A DNA stretch of 6,812 nt from PALSA-1296 sp037143335 (GCA_037143335.1 JBAWZA010000030.1:1-6812); one strand, 5' to 3'; shown: positions 1 to 6,716, counted from the stretch's first letter. Numbers and translations are program-made. Notes: generated by a model from the letters alone, not told the origin.

Positions 1-1
1 T

Positions 2-367
2 GGCGGAGGATACGACGGCACGACAACTTTTGGAAATACTGCAAGCGGTAATGCCTCAACAATTTCAGGCGGATTTAATCTTCTTGCAAGTGGTGCATAC
101 TCAAGCATCGGCGGCGGACAGGATAATCAAGCAACGGGTCCATTCCATGCTTCTGTAGGCGGTGGATTTGCCAATAAAGCAACAGGACAAGCTTCTGCAA
201 TATCTGGTGGTAGTTCGAATACCGCAAGTGCGCCGGGTGCATTCGTCGGTGGCGGTGGATATGATGGCACAACGACTGCAGGCAACACTGCAAGCGGAAA
301 TGCCGCAACAGTTGGTGGTGGATTAAATAATGGTGCGCTCGGAAATTACTCAACAATCGCCGGCGGT
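2..367 (+). repeat. 83-residue duplication inside the GG-turn repeat region
   Basis: The motif GGGYDGTTT-x-GNTASGNA starts at base 2 and again at base 251, exactly 249 bases (83 codons) later. Over the 39 residues that follow each start (2-118 and 251-367), 28 are identical by hand count. Many of the matching codons differ at the third base, so the duplication is old or the protein sequence is under selection. Beyond this the copies stay similar in turn spacing, with one extra residue in copy 2. The first copy touches the window edge, so more copies may lie upstream. The shorter 15-17-residue turn repeat continues to about base 560. Confidence 0.8.
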
Positions 368-1570
368 ATTAATAATGGAGTATCACTTCCAGCGCTTCGT
401 GCATTTATTGGTGGCGGTACCAATAATCAGATTACGAATCAATTCGGCGTTATTGCAGGGGGAATTGATAACATCGTAGGTGGTAACCGCGCTGCAGTTT
501 TAGGTGGTGGTACTAACCATGCTAACGGTGATTATACTGCAATTCTTGGCGGACGTGGTATGCAACTTGATGGTTCACGCGCTTTGGGTTTCAATGCAAA
601 CGACGGCATTCTCACCCGTGACATGACGATTGCAGCGGCTGATGTTGCAGTTATAGCCAATGCAGATGTATGGCTTGCTAATAATCGGAATCAAGCGAGC
701 GCTTTAGATTTCTATGCTCCGTACAATACAAGTGGCGCATTTCCGAATGGTACAAAATTTGTCGGCTTCAAAGCAGGTGTGGTTACAACATCAGTGACGT
801 GGGTATTGCCGCTTGCTGATGCAGCGGGAGTATGGAAAAGTGATGGTGCATCGAATCTCTCGATAGCTAAAATTCTTCCCGCTGATTTCAGCCCGGGTGC
901 AAATAACACTTTCCTCACAACGAATAATGGAGGAACCGTCGGTTGGAACGGATTAAATGTTGACGGAGTAACATTACAAGGTAATGGATCGGGTACAGCA
1001 CTTGCGATTAATCTCGCTACATCAAATACCTGGACGAACACGGAGATCTTTCAGCAGCTCAATCCAAGAGTTGATGTCAGCTATGAGCTTGGCACAACAG
1101 CGTTGCGTTGGAAAGAGCTTTACCTCGGGCCTTCGAGCTTGCATCTATACGCTACAGCCGCCGAGGCAGGATCAATTCGAGATTGGAGCGAGGGTATTAG
1201 CCCAACTGGAAGCTTCGTAATAAAAGAAGCCACTGCCGGCACTACCCCATTGACCATCACACCGGCCGGTGCAGTTACTGTCGCAACTGGATTAACAGTC
1301 AGTACTGGTGTCACGATGCTTTCCTATGCTACTATTGCTGCAGGAGCTGCAATTGTAATTCCGACAACATCATCCGTGATTGAAATTACCAACGACGCCG
1401 CCGCTGCAGCCAATCTTATTACGATGCCCGCTGTCATTGCCGCCGATAATGGACGAATCATCTACATACACAACGGCGATCTTCAGGCAACAACAGGAAC
1501 AGTGATCGCATCTGGTGCAACGGCTACCTTCGTCGTTTCTGGCGCAGCTTGGCAGAGAGTTGGTCCGTAA
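2..1570 (+). CDS. Large repeat-containing surface/fibre-like protein, C-terminal part (5' end outside window)
   Basis: The frame is open from base 2 to the TAA at 1568-1570 (522 codons visible). The first in-window ATG, at 560, lies in the middle of the protein and is not its start. Residues 1 to about 187 are glycine-rich repeats with a GG or GGG turn every 15-17 residues, each followed by N-x-A-x-G and a small-residue strand; this resembles the beta-roll head repeats of YadA-like trimeric adhesins. Next is a module of the kind seen in tail-fibre-like proteins (FKAG...TWVLPLADAAG...SDGASNLS). It is followed by a segment containing TTALRWKELYLG, then FVIKEATAGTTPLTITPAGAV, and a final beta-rich segment ending GAAWQRVGP. 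I see no YadA membrane barrel, no S74 chaperone-protease triad and no obvious T9SS sorting domain. It is probably an extracellular structural or adhesive protein. A prophage tail fibre is less likely, since no phage genes flank it. Exact function is unknown. Confidence 0.8.
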   Translation, partial: GGGYDGTTTFGNTASGNASTISGGFNLLASGAYSSIGGGQDNQATGPFHASVGGGFANKATGQASAISGGSSNTASAPGAFVGGGGYDGTTTAGNTASGNAATVGGGLNNGALGNYSTIAGGINNGVSLPALRAFIGGGTNNQITNQFGVIAGGIDNIVGGNRAAVLGGGTNHANGDYTAILGGRGMQLDGSRALGFNANDGILTRDMTIAAADVAVIANADVWLANNRNQASALDFYAPYNTSGAFPNGTKFVGFKAGVVTTSVTWVLPLADAAGVWKSDGASNLSIAKILPADFSPGANNTFLTTNNGGTVGWNGLNVDGVTLQGNGSGTALAINLATSNTWTNTEIFQQLNPRVDVSYELGTTALRWKELYLGPSSLHLYATAAEAGSIRDWSEGISPTGSFVIKEATAGTTPLTITPAGAVTVATGLTVSTGVTMLSYATIAAGAAIVIPTTSSVIEITNDAAAAANLITMPAVIAADNGRIIYIHNGDLQATTGTVIASGATATFVVSGAAWQRVGP

Positions 1571-1610
1571 TTATTCTGACACTAAAGAACAAATTTGTAC
1601 ATAGTGTAGA

Positions 1611-1641
1611 AACTGGTCTCATCGGAGACCAGTTTTTTTTT
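1611..1641 (+). terminator. Strong intrinsic terminator after the surface-protein gene
   Basis: The arms AACTGGTCTC (1611-1620) and GAGACCAGTT (1625-1634) are perfectly complementary over 10 bp, with an ATCG loop between them. A run of nine T (1633-1641) follows directly. It lies 41 bases past the stop codon and should end transcription of the surface gene, separating it from recA. Confidence 0.95.
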
Positions 1642-2085
1642 GGAATAGCATACTAAACAGATCACATCGTTCAGAATTGCAATTTTGGAAAACTCGACTG
1701 CGATAAAGCGATACCGTATTTTTGTTTCCTATGCCGCAGGACATATTCATCTCATGTAGCTCAGCGGACAATTAAAGAAAATAACATTTGTGACAGGGCA
1801 GCATATCTTGAAACCGTCACTATATTATTCAAAACGAAATCCATGACGATGGTCGAACTTCGAATGAGTACATCGAAAAAATTGAATTCGCAATCTTCAC
1901 ATCATTTTTTCATTTTTATGCGCACCCCAAAAAAATGTCTTATATTAGATGGTACACTTATGGGCACCTATATACATCGTGAGGGCATGACACAGCAGTG
2001 AAATCGGCATTCGGTTATAAGTGGTTTTGTACCCAAAACCGGAGAAAGAATTCTAAATGTGTGCACAACGATGTTCTTGCTAAAT
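1642..2085. other. Gene-free region upstream of recA
   Basis: No supported gene is seen on either strand in these 444 bases. The sequence is AT-rich around 1885-1950 and must contain the recA promoter, but I cannot pick a convincing -35/-10 pair; TATATT at 1941-1946 is only a weak -10 candidate. Small symmetric sites are present: TCGAA-C-TTCGA (1853-1863), AGAATTCT (2047-2054) and TGTGCACA (2060-2067), besides the longer repeat at 2023-2040. A short direct repeat GCGATA-AA-GCGATA lies at 1700-1713. Confidence 0.5.
2023..2040. promoter_or_regulatory. Perfect inverted repeat upstream of recA, candidate operator
   Basis: GGTTTTG-TACC-CAAAACC is a perfect 7-bp inverted repeat with a 4-base spacer, 74 bases before the annotated recA start. 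recA is often controlled by LexA in bacteria, and LexA sites vary widely between phyla. This repeat has the size and symmetry of such an operator but does not match the E. coli (CTGT-N8-ACAG) or Bacillus (CGAAC-N4-GTTCG) boxes. The operator role is inference. It has no T-tract, so it is not an intrinsic terminator. Confidence 0.35.
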
Positions 2086-2091
2086 AAGGAG
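2086..2091 (+). promoter_or_regulatory. Shine-Dalgarno sequence upstream of recA
   Basis: AAGGAG is a good match to the anti-SD. It sits 12 bases before an ATG at 2104 and 23 bases before the TTG at 2115, too far for efficient use of the TTG. The ATG at 2104 opens only a four-codon frame (M-H-K-N-stop) whose TGA overlaps the TTG. The true recA start is therefore uncertain. Confidence 0.6.
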
Positions 2092-2114
2092 TTACAAGGG
2101 CTTATGCACAAAAA

Positions 2115-3236
2115 TTGAGTTTGAAAAATACTAACAAGACAATGGATACAGCTTCAACAAACGTACCAATTTCTCCAGAGCAAGGAGCACGAAATAAAGC
2201 ATTACAGATCGCCATGGATGCAATCGAAAAACAGCATGGTAAAGGAGCCGTGATGAGACTTGGCGATTCACCACACGTAAAGGTCGAAGTGATTCCGACA
2301 GGATCGCTTTCGCTCGATGCCGCCATTGGTATCGGCGGAATCCCGCGTGGCAGAATTGTTGAAATCTATGGACCTGAATCAAGCGGCAAAACGACGTTAT
2401 GCCTACATGTCATAGCTGAAGCTCAGAAGCGCGGCGGTAACGTCGCCTTCATTGATGCTGAACATGCTCTTGATGTTAAGTATGCTGAACGCTTGGGTGT
2501 GAAGCTCAACGAACTCATCCTTTCCCAACCAGAGTATGGCGAACAAGCACTAGATATTTTGGAACAGCTTGTCCGAAGCGCGGCAGTTGATGTGATTATT
2601 GTTGACTCCGTTGCAGCACTTACTCCACGCGCCGAAATCGAAGGTGAGATGGGAGATGCGCAGATGGGAGCACAAGCAAGGCTTATGTCTCAGGCAATGC
2701 GAAAGATTACTGCTGTGATCGGCAAATCGAATACGACCGTGATCTTTACAAATCAACTTCGCTCGAAAATTGGAGTGATGTACGGGAATCCCGAAACCAC
2801 TACAGGAGGAAATGCCCTGAAGTTTTATGCGTCGCTCCGACTTGATATTCGCCGACGTGATGTGCTCAAAGAAGGAACTGATATTATCGGCAATCGTGTC
2901 CGCGTGAAGGTCGTCAAGAACAAGATGGCTCCACCATTCAAAGAAGTAGAGTTTGATGTTCTCTATAACGAAGGCATCTCGAAGATGGGCGATATGATTG
3001 ATGTGGCAATCGAGAATGACATCATTCAAAAGAGTGGCTCGTGGTTTAGCTTGGGTGGCGAGCGAATTGGTCAGGGTAGAGAATCGGTGAAAGCCTATCT
3101 CAAAGAATATCCTGATTCGTATGCACAAGTCGAAAATGCTGTGCGCGAGAAGTTGGGTATCAGCTTGACACCAGTCGCAAGTAAATCCAATGGCGTAACG
3201 GCTGAGGATATGACAAAGCCTGGTAAAAAGAAATAG
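2115..3236 (+). CDS. recA: RecA recombinase
   Basis: ATP-dependent DNA strand-exchange protein. It forms filaments on single-stranded DNA, drives homologous recombination and stimulates LexA self-cleavage. Residues numbered from the TTG start: N-terminal helix with IEKQHGKGAVMRLGD (37-51), Walker A GPESSGKTT (86-94), catalytic Glu in DAEHALD (E116), Walker B VIIVDSVAAL (160-169), loop L1 around EIEGEMGD (174-181), and loop L2 starting at TNQLRSKIG (212-220) with the ATP-sensing Gln at 214. The C-terminal domain is complete. Length 373 is slightly above the usual 340-355. The tail ends KPGKKK, basic rather than acidic as in E. coli. The start is unclear: TTG 2115 is the first start in frame after a stop, while ATG 2142 (residue 10) gives a more usual N-terminus but has no Shine-Dalgarno. 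recX follows on the same strand. Identity is certain; only the start is in doubt. Confidence 0.98.
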   Translation: MSLKNTNKTMDTASTNVPISPEQGARNKALQIAMDAIEKQHGKGAVMRLGDSPHVKVEVIPTGSLSLDAAIGIGGIPRGRIVEIYGPESSGKTTLCLHVIAEAQKRGGNVAFIDAEHALDVKYAERLGVKLNELILSQPEYGEQALDILEQLVRSAAVDVIIVDSVAALTPRAEIEGEMGDAQMGAQARLMSQAMRKITAVIGKSNTTVIFTNQLRSKIGVMYGNPETTTGGNALKFYASLRLDIRRRDVLKEGTDIIGNRVRVKVVKNKMAPPFKEVEFDVLYNEGISKMGDMIDVAIENDIIQKSGSWFSLGGERIGQGRESVKAYLKEYPDSYAQVENAVREKLGISLTPVASKSNGVTAEDMTKPGKKK

Positions 3237-3246
3237 TTAATTAATA

Positions 3247-3317
3247 GCACGCGGATGACGCAGATGTATGCGGATTTTCGCTGAGACGATGCGCAACAAT
3301 CCGTGTCATCCGCGTGC
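3247..3317. repeat. REP-like palindromic element between recA and recX
   Basis: The arms GCACGCGGATGAC (3247-3259) and GTCATCCGCGTGC (3305-3317) are perfectly complementary over 13 bp. They extend inward by a G-U pair and a C-G pair, and enclose about 45 bases. The left half holds degenerate copies of a roughly 10-base unit (ACGCGGATG, ACGCAGATG, ATGCGGATT), mirrored on the right by ATCCGTGTC and ATCCGCGTG. Palindromes built from ATCCGCGT-type units occur between genes in many bacterial genomes, as I recall; the family assignment is from memory. It starts 10 bases after the recA stop and its right arm overlaps the first possible recX start codon. It could form a hairpin in recA-recX mRNA; it has no T-tract, so it is not a standard terminator. 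Confidence 0.75.
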
Positions 3318-4036
3318 CATTACCCCTCTTGAAGAAGCAAGAAAAAAACATTAAGGGTTACCGTATCTCTGGTGATCGTCCTCCGGTCATCACGCAGATC
3401 GCTTATCAGAAAAAAGATAAACTCAGAGCATCAGTTTTTATCGCTGGTGAATTCGCTTTCGGAATAAATGTCGCGACGATTGAAAGATTCCGACTTCGCA
3501 AAGGCGACGAACTCACCGAGCAACTCCTTGAAGACCTCCGTGGAGTTGATTACAGGATTTCCGCAAAACGGGTCGGATCTAAATTCTTAAATGCGAGACG
3601 ACGAACAGAGAAGGAAGTTCGCGAGAAACTGCTAAAATCTGAATTTGATGATACCATCACCCAGGAAACAATAGAGGATCTGGTGGATGCAAAACTCATA
3701 GATGATGAAGCTTATACTCAAGCTTTTATTCATGATAAGCGAATTGCGAAACCAATATCATCGAGACAATTAGCAAATGAGTTGCGAAGAAAAGGAGTAC
3801 GTAAAGAAATTATTGTGACTGCGCTTGCTACTTCGGATGAAAGCGAAACCGAAGAAGATCGTGCCACTCTCGCAGCAAAAAAGAAATGGGAGCTGCTTTT
3901 GCGAAGAGAGCCAGACGAGAGAAAGCGAACTCAAAAGCTCATTGCATTTCTCGGATCACGAGGTTTTCCATTCGATGTAATCAAACGAATTGCAAGGAAT
4001 ATCTCTACGAAAATAGAGGCTGAAGAATTTGAGTAA
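3314..4036 (+). CDS. recX: RecX regulatory protein
   Basis: RecX binds RecA filaments and usually inhibits their growth and activities. The protein has the RecX helical-repeat layout: an N-terminal extension rich in beta-type sequence (ITQIAYQKKDKLRASVFIAG, about 26-45), a first three-helix module (about 86-128) with ARRRTEKEVREKLL, a second (130-172) with LIDDEAYTQAFIHDKR and RQLANELRRKGV, and a third (about 183-232) ending in LGSRGFPFDVIKRI. Its place directly after recA on the same strand agrees with this. The start is doubtful. There is no in-frame ATG before the domain begins; GTG 3314 lies inside the right arm of the palindrome with no Shine-Dalgarno, and TTG 3329 or ATT 3350 are alternatives. 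The first 10-25 residues may therefore not be translated. The stop lies two bases from the stop of the convergent CPXCG gene. Confidence 0.92.
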   Translation: MPLPLLKKQEKNIKGYRISGDRPPVITQIAYQKKDKLRASVFIAGEFAFGINVATIERFRLRKGDELTEQLLEDLRGVDYRISAKRVGSKFLNARRRTEKEVREKLLKSEFDDTITQETIEDLVDAKLIDDEAYTQAFIHDKRIAKPISSRQLANELRRKGVRKEIIVTALATSDESETEEDRATLAAKKKWELLLRREPDERKRTQKLIAFLGSRGFPFDVIKRIARNISTKIEAEEFE

Positions 4037-4038
4037 CA

Positions 4039-4221
4039 TCACTCCTCGAACTCAGCCGTCATAGTAATCTCTTTTGTCTCTTCATCAATATGAATCCGAA
4101 GAACATTGGGTCTACAGCAAACTTGACAATCTTCTATGTATTCTTGATTGGCGCCAGCAAATTCATCAACGAATGTTTCATTCGATTCACCGCAGACAGC
4201 ACAACGATAGTTTGCGATCAT
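4039..4221 (-). CDS. CPXCG-type cysteine-rich small protein (zinc-ribbon-like)
   Basis: This 60-residue protein has two cysteine clusters, C7-AV-C10 and C32-QV-C35-C36, with YIEDCQVCCRP (28-38) between a variable linker and a short acidic beta-rich tail. The YIEDCxVCCxP signature matches the Cys-rich CPXCG family (PF14255, recognised from memory), whose function is unknown and whose cysteines probably bind a metal. In this copy the first cluster is CAVC rather than the family's CPxC. The start ATG shares its A with the stop of the upstream phosphatase gene (TAATG on the minus strand), and no Shine-Dalgarno is visible, so translation is probably coupled to that gene. Its stop lies two bases from that of recX. 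Confidence 0.85.
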   Translation of the reverse strand: MIANYRCAVCGESNETFVDEFAGANQEYIEDCQVCCRPNVLRIHIDEETKEITMTAEFEE

Positions 4222-4922
4222 TAGGAATAAATTGCCTGTAAGACTTCAGCCGTATTTATCAGATTATCAAAAATAAAATCTGGTTTATATGGCTCGACTT
4301 CTGAGCGGACAGTTCGACCTGTTAAAGTGATAATAGATTTGGCTCCAATATGCTGGGCACAGAGAACATCGGGGATTGTATCACCAATTATTATTGCTTC
4401 GTAGCTCTCGGGAGAAATAGGGTTGAGATGTTCTTCGAATTTCTTTAGTGCAATAGGACCTAAATCATTCCGATTAACAGATTCGACACCATACGCTCCG
4501 AACGCAAAATATTTCATCAGATCAAAGTGCCGAAGTTTTATTTCGGCGCATCGAGGAAGATTTCCAGTCAAAAGTGCTTGGGTGGTGTTGGGAGCCTGTG
4601 ATAGTTGTTGAAGTAACTCGGTAACATTCGGGAGGAGGGTGAAGGAATCAGGAGATGTTTGCTCTTCGACTTTGTCAGCAATCCATTCCATCATTGCGAA
4701 TTCCTTTTGTTGATGTTGGTCATGAGAAATGCCGGCGATTTCCATCATATCACCGATAATAGCTTTATCAGTTTTTCCTGAAAAGCGATACTGAGCAAGT
4801 GAAATCTCGAGATCAAAAAATTCTTTGACCATTGAGGCAAAAAGTTTATGGGGATATTTATCCCTATAGAGGACAAGTGTCCCGTCAATATCCCAGAGCA
4901 ATAGCTTATGGCGATTTGTCAT
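4221..4922 (-). CDS. HAD-family hydrolase, phosphoglycolate-phosphatase-like
   Basis: Cytoplasmic haloacid-dehalogenase-fold hydrolase, most likely a phosphatase acting on a small phosphorylated metabolite. All four HAD motifs are visible: motif I WDIDGTL with the nucleophile D11 and acid/base D13, motif II LLTGN with T119, the motif III lysine at 160 or 161 in PIALKKFE, and motif IV GDTIPD (180-185). The stretch between motifs I and II (about 20-100) is helical and fits a C1-type cap. The segment FGAYGVESVNRNDLGPIA resembles Gph-like phosphatases, but the substrate cannot be assigned, so no symbol is given. Length 233 is normal and the gene looks intact. A weak purine-rich AGAGAG precedes the ATG. 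It is the first gene of a two-gene unit with the CPXCG gene and is divergent from bshC across 58 bases. Confidence 0.9.
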   Translation of the reverse strand: MTNRHKLLLWDIDGTLVLYRDKYPHKLFASMVKEFFDLEISLAQYRFSGKTDKAIIGDMMEIAGISHDQHQQKEFAMMEWIADKVEEQTSPDSFTLLPNVTELLQQLSQAPNTTQALLTGNLPRCAEIKLRHFDLMKYFAFGAYGVESVNRNDLGPIALKKFEEHLNPISPESYEAIIIGDTIPDVLCAQHIGAKSIITLTGRTVRSEVEPYKPDFIFDNLINTAEVLQAIYS

Positions 4923-4957
4923 AGCTCTCTAAACACTTTCTCGGAACAGAATGTTAA

Positions 4958-4965
4958 GAGGTGAT
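4958..4965 (+). promoter_or_regulatory. Possible extended Shine-Dalgarno of bshC
   Basis: GAGGTGAT complements the usual 16S rRNA 3' end over 8 bases but ends 15 bases before the bshC ATG, farther than usual. An in-frame TGA at 4966-4968 rules out an earlier start. The 58-base gap between the divergent genes must hold promoters for both directions; I cannot pick out either one. Confidence 0.35.
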
Positions 4966-4980
4966 TGAATCTTATCACTC

Positions 4981-6654
4981 ATGAATATCTCTCACTCCAG
5001 ACAGTTCTCTAAACTCGCAGTGGATTACATCACTGCATTCAACTCATCCCCAATCAGGAATTTCTTTCCCGTTGCGCCATCGCATGATGATGAATCATTT
5101 CCTGAATTATTGAAGTGGCGAGTAGAGCAGGCTGCGACACCGAATGCTCGTTCGACAAGACAAATTCTACTCAAATCATTGCGTGAGCAACATCATGCTG
5201 CGAAATCACTAAGCGTAGCCGTTGAAAATAATCTGAAATCGCTCGAGAGCGAACGATGTCTTGCCGTAGTAACTGGGCAGCAAGTTGGGATTTTTGGAGG
5301 ACCACTTTATACGGTCTATAAAGCACTGCATACAATTATTTTATCGAAGCATTTAAAAGGCAAGCATCCTGAGTATGACTTCGTGCCGATATTTTGGCAA
5401 GAGACTGAGGATCATGATTTTGAAGAGACGTCGTTTGTTAACTTGATAACTTCACAGTTTGAATTGCGTAAATTCTCGTATCATCCAAGTAATGATTTTC
5501 TCAAAATGCAAGTGGGTGGCATTGATTTGGAGACCCAAGCATTAGAAACACTCTATTCCGAAATCGAGTCTTCTATTCCCAAAACGGATTTTAGCGAATC
5601 AGTTTTGAATCTCTACAAAGATGCGTATCGCAGTGGTAAGACATTCGCCGAAGCACAGGCTGTGCTACTCGGTACACTTTTTAGTGATGACGGATTATTG
5701 GTTTTGAATGCAAATACACCAGAGCTTAAGGCTCAGTCCCGATCACTTTTTGCGCAAGAAATAAATACTGCACCACAACTTTCGAAACAGCTTCAACTCT
5801 CAACAACGGAGTTGAGTGGCAATGGTTATCATGCACAGATTGAGCCACAAGGCGTTAACCTCTTTGTCATTGATGAAGGCAGACGCTATAAATTGCAACA
5901 AGCAGAATCGGGATTTACAATAAACGCAAAACCAATTACCGCTTCGGCGCTTGAACAAATGCTCGTCGATTCACCTCAACTATTTAGCATGAATGTGGTG
6001 ATGCGTCCACTGGTTCAAGATACGATTCTCCCAACCGCGGCCTATATCGCAGGTCCAGGAGAGATTGCATACTTTGCGCAACTCAGTGCGGCCTATGATT
6101 GGGCTGGGATTAAGATGCCAGCAATCGTACCAAGAATAGGTTTTACAATCGTCGAAGATCGCTTTGATCAACTCTTAACGAAATATGATATTTCAGCGGA
6201 ACAATATCTCAATGACAGCGAAGAAATTACGTCAAATATCTTGAAGTCGGAGCAAGAAGAATTACTCGCAACATCATTCGATGCCGTTCACATGCATATT
6301 GAAGCCGAGCTTGAGAAACTCCGACCGCATGTTACAGCAACGGACGTAACATTAGATCAGGCACTGACATCAATCAAAGGAAAGATGCTGACTACACTAA
6401 AAGATTTTGAAAACAAATCACTTTCTGCTGAACGAAAAAAGCAGAACACAATAAAAACACAGTTCGAGAAGATGAGAGCAAATCTCTTGCCGAACGGCAA
6501 ATTACAAGAACGCGAGTTGAGCTTGCTCTATTTCCTTAATAAGTACGGATTCGAATTCTGGACATCGTTCAAGAAAAAAATGATCGCGACACCACCCTCA
6601 AATACGGAGCATAGTATCGTCAGAGCCACCGAGATCATGCAAAAATCCACGTAG
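4981..6654 (+). CDS. bshC: Bacillithiol biosynthesis cysteine-adding enzyme BshC
   Basis: BshC is the putative ligase for the last step of bacillithiol synthesis, joining cysteine to glucosaminyl-malate; bacillithiol is the low-molecular-weight thiol of many Firmicutes and Bacteroidota. The 557 residues match the family length of about 540. Signatures in order: an N-terminal segment with IRNFFP (25-30), the Rossmann-core motif TGQQVGIFGGPLYTVYKA (98-115), VPIFWQETEDHDFEE (135-149), GYHAQIEP (282-289), and RPLVQDTILPTAAYIAGPGE (342-361) running into IAYFAQL, then VPR (383-385). A charged helical region (about 410-500) fits the coiled coil that mediates dimers. The C-terminus is intact. The start is the first ATG after an in-frame stop at 4966. 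bshA and bshB are not nearby, which is common because the pathway genes are often scattered. Confidence 0.95.
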   Translation: MNISHSRQFSKLAVDYITAFNSSPIRNFFPVAPSHDDESFPELLKWRVEQAATPNARSTRQILLKSLREQHHAAKSLSVAVENNLKSLESERCLAVVTGQQVGIFGGPLYTVYKALHTIILSKHLKGKHPEYDFVPIFWQETEDHDFEETSFVNLITSQFELRKFSYHPSNDFLKMQVGGIDLETQALETLYSEIESSIPKTDFSESVLNLYKDAYRSGKTFAEAQAVLLGTLFSDDGLLVLNANTPELKAQSRSLFAQEINTAPQLSKQLQLSTTELSGNGYHAQIEPQGVNLFVIDEGRRYKLQQAESGFTINAKPITASALEQMLVDSPQLFSMNVVMRPLVQDTILPTAAYIAGPGEIAYFAQLSAAYDWAGIKMPAIVPRIGFTIVEDRFDQLLTKYDISAEQYLNDSEEITSNILKSEQEELLATSFDAVHMHIEAELEKLRPHVTATDVTLDQALTSIKGKMLTTLKDFENKSLSAERKKQNTIKTQFEKMRANLLPNGKLQERELSLLYFLNKYGFEFWTSFKKKMIATPPSNTEHSIVRATEIMQKST

Positions 6655-6710
6655 AATGAGTATTTTCGTCAACTTTCGGTTTACCTGAATTTTTGATTTT
6701 GAAATTGCGT

Positions 6711-6716
6711 TATACG
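6711..6716 (+). promoter_or_regulatory. Weak -10-like element upstream of tRNA-Arg
   Basis: TATACG lies 17 bases before the mature tRNA 5' end, which would give a short leader of roughly 10 bases. No -35 at proper spacing is visible: TTGATT at 6693-6698 is only 12 bases upstream. The rest of 6655-6733, between bshC and the tRNA, shows no hairpin terminator, so co-transcription with bshC cannot be excluded. Confidence 0.25.

Noticed and set aside
75..356. 93-codon minus-strand ORF opposite the glycine repeats
   Set aside because: Its His/Leu/Gln-rich product is the antisense reading of repetitive Gly/Ala/Asn codons, with no independent coding signal.
2..560. Glycine repeats considered as a CRISPR-like or non-coding tandem array
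   Set aside because: The reading frame is open throughout, spacing varies in whole codons, and the conservation is at protein level, so these are protein repeats.
2..1570. Surface-protein gene considered as a prophage tail fibre
   Set aside because: The modules resemble fibre proteins, but it ends in its own terminator and is followed by housekeeping genes; no phage gene is in view. Upstream sequence could change this.
1755..1767. TGTAGCTCAGCGG, which looks like the D-arm start of a tRNA
   Set aside because: No acceptor complement, anticodon arm or TTCGA T-loop follows within tRNA distance; the short match is probably chance.
1918..2001. 27-codon ORF starting at ATG 1918 upstream of recA
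   Set aside because: It has no Shine-Dalgarno, lies in AT-rich sequence, has no recognisable motif, and is short enough to occur by chance.
2550..3128. 192-codon minus-strand ORF inside recA
   Set aside because: It is antisense to the strongly conserved RecA core, its product resembles no protein I know, and it is explained by recA codon bias.
4018..4057. Two-part hairpin at the recX/CPXCG stop-to-stop junction (GGCTGA/TCAGCC plus an inner 6-bp stem) as a bidirectional terminator
   Set aside because: The stem is interrupted, includes a G-U pair, has a large loop and lacks T-tracts on either side, so it is too weak to annotate.
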